From Hwanghaeella grinnelliae (GTDB taxonomy: Bacteria > Pseudomonadota > Alphaproteobacteria > UBA8366 > Aestuariispiraceae), in the NCBI RefSeq assembly GCF_004005845.1, contig NZ_SADE01000003.1, forward strand, positions 434,001 through 498,000: a stretch of DNA of 64,000 nucleotides. Reading direction: 5' to 3'. The notes under the pieces are model-generated. The model was not told the origin of the DNA. It was given only the letters and a program-made list of their open reading frames with translations, and made no database searches. How positions within the stretch are numbered: the first letter of the stretch is position 1; each line of letters begins with the position of its first letter. Below are positions 1-9,388 of this stretch, one piece after another. The position numbers were made by a program, and so were the translations under genes.

Positions 1-1442
1 TCAGTGGCACCGCCGGGCTTGTCTTCCAGCACGACGCCCTGCGCCTTCAACCCATCGCGGATTTCGTCCGCGCGGGCGAAGTTCTTTTCTGTCTTCGCCG
101 CGATCCGCTCGGCGATCAATGCTTCGATTTCTTCAGCCGACGGGCCGCCCGCGGCACTCGCCGACCCTTCGCCTTTGAGCCATTGATCGGGGTCCACCGC
201 CAGCAGGCCCAGTGCCTCAGTGCAGTGCAGAAGCCGATCCAGATCGCCGATCGCCGCAATGCGCGCGCTCACCTGTGTGCCCTGCTTGGGCGCGTTTTCT
301 ACTTTCATCAGACTCATATTCAACTGCCGCGCGATACCAAATACGACAGCAAGCGCTTCGGCCGTATTGAGATCGTCCTCCAACGCGCCATAGAAGCTTC
401 GAATGGTTTCGTCCGACGGATCGACGCCGGGGAGTTCCTCCATCAGGGGTTCGGCCTTTCTCAGCGTCCCGTACAGACGGTCGAGGGTCGCCTTCGCTTC
501 TCGGCATTTCTCTTTCGAGAAGTCGAGCGGCTGGCGGTAATGGGTCTGCAGCAGGACGAGGCGCAGGGCCTCACCCGGAAACTCCTCCAGTAATTCGGCG
601 ACGGTGTAGAAGTTGCCGAGGGATTTCGACATCTTCTCGCCTTCGCTGAGCAGATAGCCGTTATGCATCCAGTAGCGGGCGTAGTCCGAGCCCTTGTGAC
701 CGCAGCAGCTTTGCGCAACTTCGTTCTGATGGTGGGGGAATATCAGATCCTGCCCGCCGCCATGAATGTCGAAGGTCTCGCCCAGATACTTGCTACTCAT
801 GGCCGAGCATTCGATATGCCAACCCGGCCGGCCATAGCCCCAGGGACTTTCCCAGCCTGGTTCGTCGCCGGAAGACGGTTTCCACAGCACGAAATCGGCC
901 GGGTCTTTCTTGTAGGGGGCGACTTCGACCCGCGCGCCGGCCACCTGCTCGTCCCGGTCGCGGCCTGAAAACTTGCCGTAATCCGGCCAGGACGGCACGT
1001 CGAACAGCACATGCCCGTCCTTTTCATAGGCATGGCCGTTTGCCACCAGCTTTTCGATAATATCGATCATCTCGGCGATATGGTCGGTCGCGCGCGGCTC
1101 CACATCCGGGGCGACGCATCCCAGCGCAGCGGCGTCCTGGTGGAAGGTCTCTATCGTCGCGTCGGTGAGCTCGCGGATGGTAATCCCGCGCTCGGCAGCG
1201 CGATTGTTGATCTTGTCGTCAACGTCCGTGATGTTCCGAACATAGGTGACCTTCCCGTCGAATTCGTGGCGCAACAGCCGGGCGAAGACATCGAACACCA
1301 CAAGCGGCCGGGCGTTGCCGATATGGATCCGGTCGTAGACCGTCGGTCCGCAGACATACATGCCGACGCCCTTCCCCGCGGGATCGATCGGTGTGAATTC
1401 TTCTTTCTGCCGTGTCGCCGTATTATGAATCCGAATGGTCAT
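1..1442 (-). CDS. cysS: Cysteinyl-tRNA synthetase (3' end cut by window edge)
   Basis: Class I aminoacyl-tRNA synthetase that charges tRNA-Cys in the cytoplasm. The translation shows the N-terminal block with the CGPTVYDRIHIGNAR form of the HIGH motif, the WHIECSAMS zinc and substrate region, and the EKMSKSLGN form of KMSKS. It reads without interruption to the window edge, where the last visible residues (GVVLEDKPGGAT) match the family's C-terminus, so only a few residues are missing. The ATG is preceded by an AGCAGG-type ribosome binding site. About 100 nt upstream is a 21-codon leader peptide ending in a cluster of Cys codons, and behind that a sigma70-like promoter. The gene is therefore probably controlled by Cys-tRNA charging. 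Confidence 0.97.
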   Translation of the reverse strand, partial: MTIRIHNTATRQKEEFTPIDPAGKGVGMYVCGPTVYDRIHIGNARPLVVFDVFARLLRHEFDGKVTYVRNITDVDDKINNRAAERGITIRELTDATIETFHQDAAALGCVAPDVEPRATDHIAEMIDIIEKLVANGHAYEKDGHVLFDVPSWPDYGKFSGRDRDEQVAGARVEVAPYKKDPADFVLWKPSSGDEPGWESPWGYGRPGWHIECSAMSSKYLGETFDIHGGGQDLIFPHHQNEVAQSCCGHKGSDYARYWMHNGYLLSEGEKMSKSLGNFYTVAELLEEFPGEALRLVLLQTHYRQPLDFSKEKCREAKATLDRLYGTLRKAEPLMEELPGVDPSDETIRSFYGALEDDLNTAEALAVVFGIARQLNMSLMKVENAPKQGTQVSARIAAIGDLDRLLHCTEALGLLAVDPDQWLKGEGSASAAGGPSAEEIEALIAERIAAKTEKNFARADEIRDGLKAQGVVLEDKPGGAT

Positions 1443-1548
1443 GACCTGCTGCCTCTGAGCATCCGCGCGGCGGAGCCCTCAAAAATATTCAATTTGGGAA
1501 GTTAAGCGGCTTCTTTGTTCCGTCGGCCACCGAAACGCTGTCGAAGGA

Positions 1549-1614
1549 TCAACAGCACCGACAGCCGCAAATAATGCGGCAGGGGGAGATAATGATGATT
1601 GCGGTGGGGGACAT
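1549..1614 (-). CDS. Cys-rich leader peptide upstream of cysS
   Basis: This is a 21-codon open frame reading MSPTAIIIISPCRIICGCRCC then stop. Five of the residues are Cys, and four of them fall in the last six codons. It starts about 30 nt after a predicted promoter and ends 107 nt before the cysS ATG, on the same strand. The RNA for the GCTGTCG stretch inside its Cys codons (1559-1565) can pair with CGACAGC at 1537-1543. Shifted by one base, it can also pair with CCGACGG at 1520-1526, so the two stems exclude each other. Codons for the amino acid of the downstream synthetase overlapping switchable stems is the classic layout of ribosome-mediated attenuation. The function is inferred. Confidence 0.72.
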   Translation of the reverse strand: MSPTAIIIISPCRIICGCRCC

Positions 1615-1649
1615 GCCCTAACGCCTCGCCTCGGATCGAAACCGGGCGC

Positions 1650-1679
1650 ACTATAGGGAAAACGACCCAGTCTTGGCAA
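1650..1679 (-). promoter_or_regulatory. Predicted sigma70-type promoter for the cysS leader
   Basis: Reading the minus strand, TTGCCA (1674-1679) and TATAGT (1650-1655) are separated by 18 nt. Transcription would start near 1643, about 29 nt before the leader-peptide ATG. This places the leader peptide and the alternative stems in the cysS transcript. Confidence 0.6.
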
Positions 1680-1910
1680 TCCGCCAAAAGCGGCGGGAAT
1701 TTGAAGTCTTCCAGGCGGCGCATGCACAAAACTCGACCAATCATCCTCAATGTCAACGGCCATTGAATACATTGGTTCCACCATCCACACAGGGCCCGCC
1801 GTAACCTGCTAAGGATTGCGACATAACGGCTAGGGCAATGGCTATCCTGCCTTTCCCGACGATGCCAGTTTACGCGAAGGGGCACAGCCCCGGAATGGAT
1901 CGAGGTTAAG

Positions 1911-2648
1911 ATGAGTGTTGTTTCAGTCATGGCGCGGACCGGTATCGCAGCCTGCGCAATTTTTCTGGGTGTTTCCGCTGCGAACGCCGCGACGACCAGC
2001 TTCGACTTCAGCGGTGGTGCGAATACCGCCTTCGCGAACGGCACGCTTTCCATTCCCTCGGTCGAGGGTGGCGTGACCTTCTACGGTTTCGATTTCGACA
2101 AGACCAACAACACCTGGGGAAACTCACCGACACCGGTGGCGCATACCACGGACGGCGTCGGCGTCTGGTCGCGTGAAGAATACGCGAACGACCAGAACCA
2201 TCCGCTCGCGCCGTATACGGACAGCTACACCTCGCTGGAATATCTGGTGATGAAACTGCCGACGGCCGGGAATTGGACGCCGGTCTCCGCCACGTTCAAC
2301 TTCCTGAACCAACAGAACTTCTCGATCTTCGGGTATAACGACACGACCGGCGGCGGCTTCCTGGCCACCGGCGCGGCCTTCAGCGGTGTCCTCGCGGACT
2401 TGGAACTGATCGGCCAGCAGCCGACGACCTCGGGCGACACGTTCGAATTCGCCGGCGGCCTGAGCCCCTTCGAATACATCGTCTTCACGACCAGCTCGAC
2501 CAACAATAACGACAACCGTTTCTTCGTCAGCGGTTTCGAAGGTCAGACCGGCGTTGTACCGCTTCCGGCCGCCCTGCCGCTGTTGCTGAGCGGGCTTGGC
2601 GGGTTCGGCTTGATCGGCTTCATGCGTCGCCGCCGCGCCGCTGCCTGA
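1911..2648 (+). CDS. VPLPA-CTERM exported protein
   Basis: A 245-residue exported protein of unknown function. It has an N-terminal signal peptide of about 25 residues ending near ANA, then an Asp/Asn/Thr-rich body. It finishes with a VPLPAALPLLLSG motif, a hydrophobic helix and an RRRR tail. That tripartite C-terminus is the alphaproteobacterial PEP-CTERM-type sorting signal recognised by exosortases, which usually deliver proteins to the cell surface or exopolysaccharide matrix. No exosortase is in the window. The gene is divergent from the cysS leader and ends at a strong terminator. A second protein with the same C-terminal plan lies at 47205-47996. Confidence 0.85.
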   Translation: MSVVSVMARTGIAACAIFLGVSAANAATTSFDFSGGANTAFANGTLSIPSVEGGVTFYGFDFDKTNNTWGNSPTPVAHTTDGVGVWSREEYANDQNHPLAPYTDSYTSLEYLVMKLPTAGNWTPVSATFNFLNQQNFSIFGYNDTTGGGFLATGAAFSGVLADLELIGQQPTTSGDTFEFAGGLSPFEYIVFTTSSTNNNDNRFFVSGFEGQTGVVPLPAALPLLLSGLGGFGLIGFMRRRRAAA

Positions 2649-2668
2649 AGTCTCAGACACTAGAATAC

Positions 2669-2699
2669 AAAAAGGCCCCGGTTTCCGGGGCCTTTTTTT
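2669..2699. terminator. Rho-independent terminator
   Basis: A GGCCCCGG/CCGGGGCC stem with a short TTT loop is flanked by an A-run on the left and a T7 run on the right. It can stop transcription from the CTERM gene on the plus strand and gltX on the minus strand. Confidence 0.92.
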
Positions 2700-2718
2700 A
2701 AGATGACCGCGCCGAGCC

Positions 2719-4065
2719 TTACCCTCGCAAGCGCGTTTCCGCCCGCTCTTTTCCGATCAGCGGCAGCAGGTCGCGCAGTTCCGGCCCGTTGTCGCGGCCG
2801 GTGAGCGCGCGCCGCAGCGGCAAGAACAGCTGTTTGCCCTTGCGGCCGGTGCTGTCCTTCAAGGCGCCGGTCCAAGTCTTCCAAGTGGTTTCGTCATAGG
2901 GCGTGTCCGGCAAGGCTTCGGCGGCCTGGGCCAGGAAATCGCGGTCCTCGTCTTCGATCGCCGGGTCGATCTTCCCGTTACAGACCTCCCACCAATAGGT
3001 GGCGTCGGAAATTCTGGCGATATTGCCGTGGATGACGGTCCAGAAGGCCTCGTCCGCCTCCGTCAGTCCCGCTTCGGCAAGGCGGCCCTTCACCGTGTCG
3101 AAGGACATGTGATGGATAACCTTGGCGTTCAGCGTATCCAGTTCCGCCGGATCGTATCGCGGGCCCGCGCGCCCGAAACCGGAAATATCGAAATTCCGGG
3201 CCAGATCGGCCATGCCTTCGGACCCGTCCGGCGCAATCGCCGTGCCCAAATGGGCGAGATAGGCGGCAAGCGCGACGGCCTCCGTCCCTTCCGCCCGAAT
3301 TTCAGCCAAGCCGAGACTGCCGATCCGCTTGGAAAGCGCCTTGCCATCGGCACCGACCATCAACGGCATATGCGCAAAAGCCGGCACGTCGTAGCCCAAT
3401 GCCTGGAACAACTGAACCTGAACGGCCGTGTTCACCACATGGTCCTCGCCGCGCATGACATGGGTGATGAACATCTCCCCGTCGTCGACGACGGAGCTCA
3501 AGGTATAGAGCGGCCGGCCGTCCTCGCGGACCAATACCGGGTCGGACAGATGGCCCGGCTCGAAATGCACATGCCCGCGACCCAAATCGTCCCATTCCAC
3601 CGGCTCATCCAGCAGGCGGAAGCGCCAATGGGGCGTACGGCCCTGTTGCACGAAAGCGGCCTGTTCGTCCGCACTCAGGTCCAAGGCGGCGCGGTCATAG
3701 ACCGGCGGCTTGCCCTGCCCCAACAAGATCTTCCGCTTCAGGTCGAGTTCTTCCTGCGTCTCGTAACAGGGATAGAGGCGGCCTGACGCCTTCAAGCGCT
3801 CCGTCGCAGCGTCATAGCGTTCCTGACGGGTGGATTGGCGGGCAAAGTCATCCCAGTCCAGGCCGAACCATTTCAGGTCCTCGATGATCCCCAGTTCGAA
3901 TTCCTTTGTCGAGCGTTCCGCATCGGTATCGTCCATGCGCAACAGCATCTCGCCACCGTGGTGACGGGCGTAAAGCCAATTGATTAGCGCGGTGCGCGCA
4001 TTGCCGACATGCAGGGAGCCTGTCGGGCTGGGCGCGAAACGGACGCGGACGGTCTTGCCGGTCAT
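2719..4065 (-). CDS. gltX: Glutamyl-tRNA synthetase
   Basis: Class Ib synthetase of 448 residues that attaches glutamate to tRNA-Glu (in many Alphaproteobacteria also to tRNA-Gln). The HIGH region reads SPTGSLHVGNAR near residue 11 and the KMSKS region reads KALSKRIGS near residue 240. The length is that of the shorter alphaproteobacterial GltX type. Alphaproteobacteria often carry two gltX copies, so this one could be either the discriminating or the tRNA-Gln-directed paralogue; the sequence alone does not settle that. It lies 23 nt downstream of nadE on the same strand, so the two may be co-transcribed. Confidence 0.96.
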   Translation of the reverse strand: MTGKTVRVRFAPSPTGSLHVGNARTALINWLYARHHGGEMLLRMDDTDAERSTKEFELGIIEDLKWFGLDWDDFARQSTRQERYDAATERLKASGRLYPCYETQEELDLKRKILLGQGKPPVYDRAALDLSADEQAAFVQQGRTPHWRFRLLDEPVEWDDLGRGHVHFEPGHLSDPVLVREDGRPLYTLSSVVDDGEMFITHVMRGEDHVVNTAVQVQLFQALGYDVPAFAHMPLMVGADGKALSKRIGSLGLAEIRAEGTEAVALAAYLAHLGTAIAPDGSEGMADLARNFDISGFGRAGPRYDPAELDTLNAKVIHHMSFDTVKGRLAEAGLTEADEAFWTVIHGNIARISDATYWWEVCNGKIDPAIEDEDRDFLAQAAEALPDTPYDETTWKTWTGALKDSTGRKGKQLFLPLRRALTGRDNGPELRDLLPLIGKERAETRLRG

Positions 4066-4088
4066 AAGAACAACTTCCTTGAAAGAGC

Positions 4089-5762
4089 TTAAAGAATTTT
4101 CCGAAACGCGTTGGTAATCGGATAACGGCGGTCCTTGCCGAAGGCGCGCGACGTGACTTTCACACCGGGCGGCGCCTGGCGGCGTTTATACTCCGCCAAG
4201 TCCAGCATGCGCCAGACCCGCTGGACCGTTTCCGGATCATGCCCGCGGGCGACAATTTCGTCGACGGACTGTTCACCTTCGATCAGGCCCGCCAGGATAT
4301 CGTCCAGCACCTCGTAGGGCGGCAGGGAGTCCTGATCGGTCTGGTCCGGTTTCAGTTCGGCGCTGGGCGGCTTGGTGATGATGCGTTCCGGCATCACCGC
4401 ACCGTCGGGACCCAGCACGCCTGACGGCTTATTTTCATTCCGCCAGCGGCACAGCGCGAAGACATCCATTTTATAGACATCCTTCAGCACGGAGTAGCCG
4501 CCGCACATGTCGCCATAGAGCGTTGCATAGCCGACGGACATTTCCGACTTGTTGCCGGTCGTCAGCAGCATGTAACCGAGCTTGTTGGACATGGACATCA
4601 GAACCAACCCGCGCGATCGCGCTTGGATATTCTCTTCCGTCGTATCCGCGGCGAGCCCCTCGAACAAAGGCGCCAGCATACCCTCGAAGGCCTTCATGGC
4701 GGGCTCGATCCCAACCTCGTCCAGCTTTGCGCCCAACAGGCGCGCGGCTTCCGCGGCATCCTCCAGGCTTTCCCGGCTGGTATAGGGCGACGGCATCATC
4801 AGGCAATGCACCTTGTCCGCCCCCAAGGCGTCAACCGCGACCGCCGCGGACAAGGCGGAATCGATCCCGCCCGACATGCCAAGCACGACGCCCGGGAAAC
4901 CGTTCTTCTCGACATAGTCGCGCAAGCCGAGAACCAGGGCTTTGTACATGCCCGCCAGCCGGTCCGGCGGCGGCACTTTCGTACCCGGTTCGCAGTACCA
5001 GCCATCCGGCCCGCGCACCCAATCGGTCATCAGGATCGCTTCCTCGAAAGCCGGCCCCTGGACAGGAAGGCTGCGGTCACCGTTCAGCACGAAGGAGGCC
5101 CCGTCAAAGACCAGTTCGTCCTGGCCGCCGACCTGGTTCAAATAGGCCAATGCCAGACCACTTTCGACCACCCGGTTGGTCACCAGTTGAATCCGGAAAT
5201 CAGGTTTATCGACCTCAAACGGCGATCCGTTCGGGACCAAAAAGAACTCCGCTCCAGATTCTTCCAGGCATTCGATTACGTCCGGCGTCCATATATCTTC
5301 GCAAATGGGCACGCCGATGCGAACGCCCTTGAAACTGATCGGCCCCGGCATGTCGCCCGGAATGAAAACACGTTTTTCGTCGAAGACACCGTAATTGGGC
5401 AGGTCCACCTTGTGCCGGACGGCGACGATCTCTCCCCCCGCCAGCAACAGAACCGCGTTATGGGCCTTGGCATGGGTCTGCTTTTCGCCGCGCCACGGCG
5501 CCGTCACCAGCATTGCCGGGCCGTCATCGGCGGTATCGTGGGCAAGATCGCGCACCGCCGCTTCGATCTTGTCCAGGAAGAAGGGTTTCAGAACCAAATC
5601 TTCCGGCGGGTAGCCGCTGATCACCAATTCGGTGAACAGCATCAGGTCCGCATTGGCCGCCGCCGCTTCGGCCCGGGCCGCGCGAACCTTTTCAACATTC
5701 GCCGCAATAGCCCCGACGGTCGGGTTCGCCTGGCACAGCGCTATCCGCAATCTATCCGTCAT
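4089..5762 (-). CDS. nadE: Glutamine-dependent NAD+ synthetase
   Basis: Converts deamido-NAD to NAD, taking ammonia from glutamine. The 557-residue protein has an N-terminal nitrilase-type glutaminase domain with the Glu (FTELVISGYPPEDL), Lys (VDLPNYGVFDEKRVF) and Cys (PICEDIW) triad. The C-terminal synthetase domain (about 270-557) carries the SGGIDSALS ATP-pyrophosphatase P-loop. The domain order and length are normal for the two-domain enzyme. It starts at an ATG facing a 476-nt gap and is followed closely by gltX. An NAPRT-like gene 3.6 kb away suggests related NAD metabolism but is not in the same operon. Confidence 0.96.
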   Translation of the reverse strand: MTDRLRIALCQANPTVGAIAANVEKVRAARAEAAAANADLMLFTELVISGYPPEDLVLKPFFLDKIEAAVRDLAHDTADDGPAMLVTAPWRGEKQTHAKAHNAVLLLAGGEIVAVRHKVDLPNYGVFDEKRVFIPGDMPGPISFKGVRIGVPICEDIWTPDVIECLEESGAEFFLVPNGSPFEVDKPDFRIQLVTNRVVESGLALAYLNQVGGQDELVFDGASFVLNGDRSLPVQGPAFEEAILMTDWVRGPDGWYCEPGTKVPPPDRLAGMYKALVLGLRDYVEKNGFPGVVLGMSGGIDSALSAAVAVDALGADKVHCLMMPSPYTSRESLEDAAEAARLLGAKLDEVGIEPAMKAFEGMLAPLFEGLAADTTEENIQARSRGLVLMSMSNKLGYMLLTTGNKSEMSVGYATLYGDMCGGYSVLKDVYKMDVFALCRWRNENKPSGVLGPDGAVMPERIITKPPSAELKPDQTDQDSLPPYEVLDDILAGLIEGEQSVDEIVARGHDPETVQRVWRMLDLAEYKRRQAPPGVKVTSRAFGKDRRYPITNAFRKIL

Positions 5763-6238
5763 CGAAGATCTCTACTTCCCTCGTCCGGCGAAACACTCGC
5801 ATCGGGCGTCGTGGGTCCGCAGTTCGGAAACTCCGGTCTGCCCCTCAAACGCCAGCATCGCGACTATGGCCAACGTTACTGGATAATCAAGGCAGTATAA
5901 TCAAGCTTCACGGTGCTTCTTGCCATGATATCGCCTGTAAAATCGGGCGATAACCCCAACGAATAGCCGCCCGACGGCATGGTCGGCGCCGACTGCCGCA
6001 GGTCACCAGCATTAATATATTCTTTACTGCTTCTATGCTGTTCTCCTCATGCCTTTCCGGGCGATCCGTCTGCGCTAACCAAGCAGGAGGATTTGTGGAT
6101 CGGCAAGGGTGGGCGGAAGCCGGTTACAGTTCACCCAGGCGCTGGGGGGCGGCCTCTCGATCTGCTGCGGTGAAGCGATGGAGCTGGGTATGGCAGGCAT
6201 TTTTCGTTTAACCAGACCGCACGGATTCGCAAACCCAT
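5763..6238. other. Intergenic gap between nadE and hybrid kinase
   Basis: No convincing gene is visible in these 476 nt. The gap separates two divergent genes, so it should hold both promoters, but I cannot fix them. A 7-bp inverted repeat, TATCGCC (5929-5935) with GGCGATA (5946-5952), has an AT-rich 10-nt centre and could be an operator. A short open frame at 5979-6173 has no family resemblance. Confidence 0.4.
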
Positions 6239-9200
6239 ATGTTATTGTCCGAGGGCATAAAAGCTGAGCTTGGCTGGCGGGACCTAGTGGGTTCCCGCCT
6301 GGGTCGGCGCCTTGCGGGCATCATTTTTCTCAGCATCATAGCCATTGAAGGCATTGTGCTCGTTCCATCCTATTTCAACCAGCACGCCATTTATCGCACA
6401 GAAGCCATCAGGATCGGTCAAGTTGCGAGTGACGCGCTTGCCAATTTGGCCGCTGTGGATAGCGGTGGATGGACCGTCGTGCAGCCCGGCCAGAAATTCT
6501 CTTCGGCCGAGGAAATCGTCGGTGGGGCGATTTGCAAACCCGGAGGCGATTGCACGGTTCAATTCGGTGAAAGTATCGGCGATACCGAAGCGATTCCCGA
6601 AAAGGATGGCAACTATGCACAGCCGGAAGCTGACAGGTTGAAAACCGTCCGTACCGTTGAAACAAGCAGCGGCACCTACCGCATCGTCGTTGTCGTTGAT
6701 ACGGCCTGGACGACGGAAGCATTGCTGAAAGATCTTCTACACGTCGCCATCCTTGTTGCTTGTATTGGGATTATTTTCGCTTTGATCGCCGTGGTCTGCG
6801 TCGGCAAGATCGTACTCTTTCCGCTAATGCAGTTGAGCAGAAACCTTTCCGCTGCACTGGAACATCCAGACAGGCCGAACGACTTCGTCATTTCCCACGA
6901 CCGGAATGATGAGATCGGGCGGTTGCTGGATCGTTACAACACTATTCTGCAAGACAATGCCATGCGGGAGGCGAACCGGAGGGAAGCGGAGAGCCACGCG
7001 CTTTGGCTGGCACGCTTTCCCGAGGAAGACCCGTCGCCGATCATCCGTCTTTCCGACACGGGGCGGGTCCTCTACGCGAACGAAACCGCGGAAAAACTGG
7101 TTCAGGCCCTCGTCGTCGGCGATGCACGCAGGTCGCTATTGGCTTCGATCGAAATGGCGCAGGAAAAACAGGGACCTATAACCCTGACACGTCAAGTCGG
7201 CACCACCGTTTACCGGCTCTTGCTCGTGCCGATCAAGGGCGAGAAGTATCTGAACATCTATGCATCCGACATAACCGAAATGGTTCGGGCGCGGGACGAC
7301 TTGGCAAAATCCAAAACCGCCCTCGAAGATGCCGTCGTCCAACGCACCGCGGAACTGCAGACCATCCAGCAACGTCTCACCGATGCGATCGAATCCATGG
7401 ATGACGGCTTTGCCTATTTTGGGCCGGATGGCAGGTTGGCCCTGTATAATCAGCGCTACGCACAAGTCTATGAAGGGTCGGAACAGATTATCAAAACCGG
7501 ATCCACCCTTGAAGAAATTCTGCGATACGGGATGGAGCATGGCTGGTATCCCGGATCCGAGAAAGACCCGGAAGCGTGGCTGCAGAACCGCCTGGCAATT
7601 CGCCGCGAGGCCACCGGTCAACCTTGGATAACGCGGGCGAAGTCCGGACGGTATTATCGTATTCGCGATTACCGCACCAAGGATGGCGGAAGCGTTACGG
7701 TCCGCGTCGATGTCACCGACCAGATGCGTCAAGCCGAAGAATTTGCGTTGGCGAAGGAAGCCGCCGAAGGAGCATCGCGCGCAAAATCGGAATTCTTGGC
7801 CACCATGAGCCACGAGATCCGGACGCCTATGAATGGTGTAATGGGCATGGCCAACTTGCTGCTCGACAGCAATCTAAACCCACAGCAAAAGTCGATGACG
7901 CGGACCATCCTGGACTCCGCCAATGGTCTGTTGACCGTCATCAACGACATTCTCGACTTCTCGAAAATCGAATCCGGCAAGATCGAACTGGAAGACGCAG
8001 AGTTTCGTCTGGCTGACAGCATTGAGAGCGCCGTCGAGCTGCTCCAATCGCGTGCCCTCGAAAAAAACCTCGTCCTTGGCTCAATCATCGATCCGGCCAT
8101 GCCTGAACGCCTTATGGGGGATGAGGGTCGGCTTCGCCAAGTGATCATCAACCTTGCCGGTAACGGTGTTAAGTTCACGCAATACGGTTCCGTGACGATC
8201 GAGGCACGCGTGGTCGGCCAAGAAAACGATAAGACCCGTATCCGCGTTTCCGTCCACGACACGGGCCCGGGCATTCCGGAAGACATGTTCGATAAGTTGT
8301 TCTCGGACTTCTCCCAGCTCGACGCGTCGCGTAGCCGTGCCCATGAAGGGACCGGCCTGGGGCTAGCGATCAGCCGGCGCCTGATCGAGTTCATGGGCGG
8401 GGAGATCGGCGTCGACAGCGCCGATGAAGAAGGCAGCACATTCTGGTTCGAGGTCCCTCTGGCCGTACTGGAAGGTCCGAAATATGCCGAGAACGAAGCG
8501 ATCCCTGCGCTCAATATTCTGATCCATGCCGGTGACGTGCGGACGGGCGAAGTCCTGCAGAGGCAAATCACGGCTTGGGGCGCAACGGCTGAGATCTTGG
8601 GCGAAAAACATCGCCTGGATGCCGGACTGCCTCGGGGCTTCGATGCTGTCATCGTCGATGCCGAATACCTGGAAGCGTTCAGAACGGCCCGGGAATTCGC
8701 TCTTCTGCAGGCTCATGGCACCGCGGTCATCGTCCTTTCGTCGAACGAATTCTCGTCGCCTGACATCCGCCCCGATGCAACTGTCCTGAAACCGGTCCGT
8801 CAATCCGACCTGCTCAATGCAATCATGCATCTGCATGACGATAAGTCCGGCAACCGGCGTGAGGCGAGATCGGAACATCGGCGTGAAGAAGAACAATCCA
8901 TCCGCGAGAAATCGCAAGGTATCGCGCCGTCCCGCATATTGGTCGCAGAAGACAACCCGGTGAACCAGCAAGTGATCCGCATGATGTTGACGAAGATGGG
9001 ACACACCATCGATGTCGCCGGAAATGGGGTGGAAGCCGTTTCGCTGGCACGGCAAGCGCCCTACGATTTAATTCTGATGGACGTGCACATGCCGGAACAG
9101 GACGGTTTCTCGGCCACGCAGGAAATCAGAAGCTTGGGCGGAAAACTGGAAACGATTCCGATCATTGCCCTGACCGCGAATGTCGAGGCCGGTGTTGAAC

Positions 9201-9331
9201 AGCAATGCTTTGATTCGGGAATGACCGGTTATGTTACGAAACCGGTTCGCGTTCAATCCCTCGCCGATATCCTGCGGGAACAGATCCCGCAGGGGGACAA
9301 CACGTCACACCGGGAGCGCTTCGTAACCTGA
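6239..9331 (+). CDS. Hybrid sensor histidine kinase with HAMP, PAS and receiver domains
   Basis: A 1030-residue inner-membrane kinase. Two membrane segments (about 25-45 and 160-183) enclose a periplasmic sensing region of roughly 115 residues. They are followed by a HAMP linker, a short PAS-like region, a coiled coil and a PAS domain at about 375-490. The HisKA box has the phospho-acceptor His525 in MSHEIRTPMNG, followed by HATPase N (NLAGNGVKF), G1 (DTGPGIP) and G2 (GTGLGLAISRR) boxes. The last 120 residues are a complete receiver with AEDN, Asp948 in LMDVHMPE and the TKP lysine. Between kinase and receiver (about 755-865) is a receiver-like stretch that lacks the N-terminal acidic pair. 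No partner regulator is adjacent and the signal is unknown. The start ATG has only a weak ribosome binding site. Confidence 0.93.
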   Translation: MLLSEGIKAELGWRDLVGSRLGRRLAGIIFLSIIAIEGIVLVPSYFNQHAIYRTEAIRIGQVASDALANLAAVDSGGWTVVQPGQKFSSAEEIVGGAICKPGGDCTVQFGESIGDTEAIPEKDGNYAQPEADRLKTVRTVETSSGTYRIVVVVDTAWTTEALLKDLLHVAILVACIGIIFALIAVVCVGKIVLFPLMQLSRNLSAALEHPDRPNDFVISHDRNDEIGRLLDRYNTILQDNAMREANRREAESHALWLARFPEEDPSPIIRLSDTGRVLYANETAEKLVQALVVGDARRSLLASIEMAQEKQGPITLTRQVGTTVYRLLLVPIKGEKYLNIYASDITEMVRARDDLAKSKTALEDAVVQRTAELQTIQQRLTDAIESMDDGFAYFGPDGRLALYNQRYAQVYEGSEQIIKTGSTLEEILRYGMEHGWYPGSEKDPEAWLQNRLAIRREATGQPWITRAKSGRYYRIRDYRTKDGGSVTVRVDVTDQMRQAEEFALAKEAAEGASRAKSEFLATMSHEIRTPMNGVMGMANLLLDSNLNPQQKSMTRTILDSANGLLTVINDILDFSKIESGKIELEDAEFRLADSIESAVELLQSRALEKNLVLGSIIDPAMPERLMGDEGRLRQVIINLAGNGVKFTQYGSVTIEARVVGQENDKTRIRVSVHDTGPGIPEDMFDKLFSDFSQLDASRSRAHEGTGLGLAISRRLIEFMGGEIGVDSADEEGSTFWFEVPLAVLEGPKYAENEAIPALNILIHAGDVRTGEVLQRQITAWGATAEILGEKHRLDAGLPRGFDAVIVDAEYLEAFRTAREFALLQAHGTAVIVLSSNEFSSPDIRPDATVLKPVRQSDLLNAIMHLHDDKSGNRREARSEHRREEEQSIREKSQGIAPSRILVAEDNPVNQQVIRMMLTKMGHTIDVAGNGVEAVSLARQAPYDLILMDVHMPEQDGFSATQEIRSLGGKLETIPIIALTANVEAGVEQQCFDSGMTGYVTKPVRVQSLADILREQIPQGDNTSHRERFVT

Positions 9332-9388
9332 TCCATGCAGGTTTCAAAACAGGCCCGCCGCGCCCAACCGACGTCATGACACTACGGG

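Noticed and set aside
1502-2053. Minus-strand open frame of 183 codons
   Set aside because: It runs through the CTERM gene start and the cysS promoter and leader. The leader peptide in another frame and the promoter explain this stretch better.
4623-5900. Plus-strand open frame of 425 codons opposite nadE
   Set aside because: It is an antisense shadow of a complete, well-conserved nadE and has no protein-like motif.
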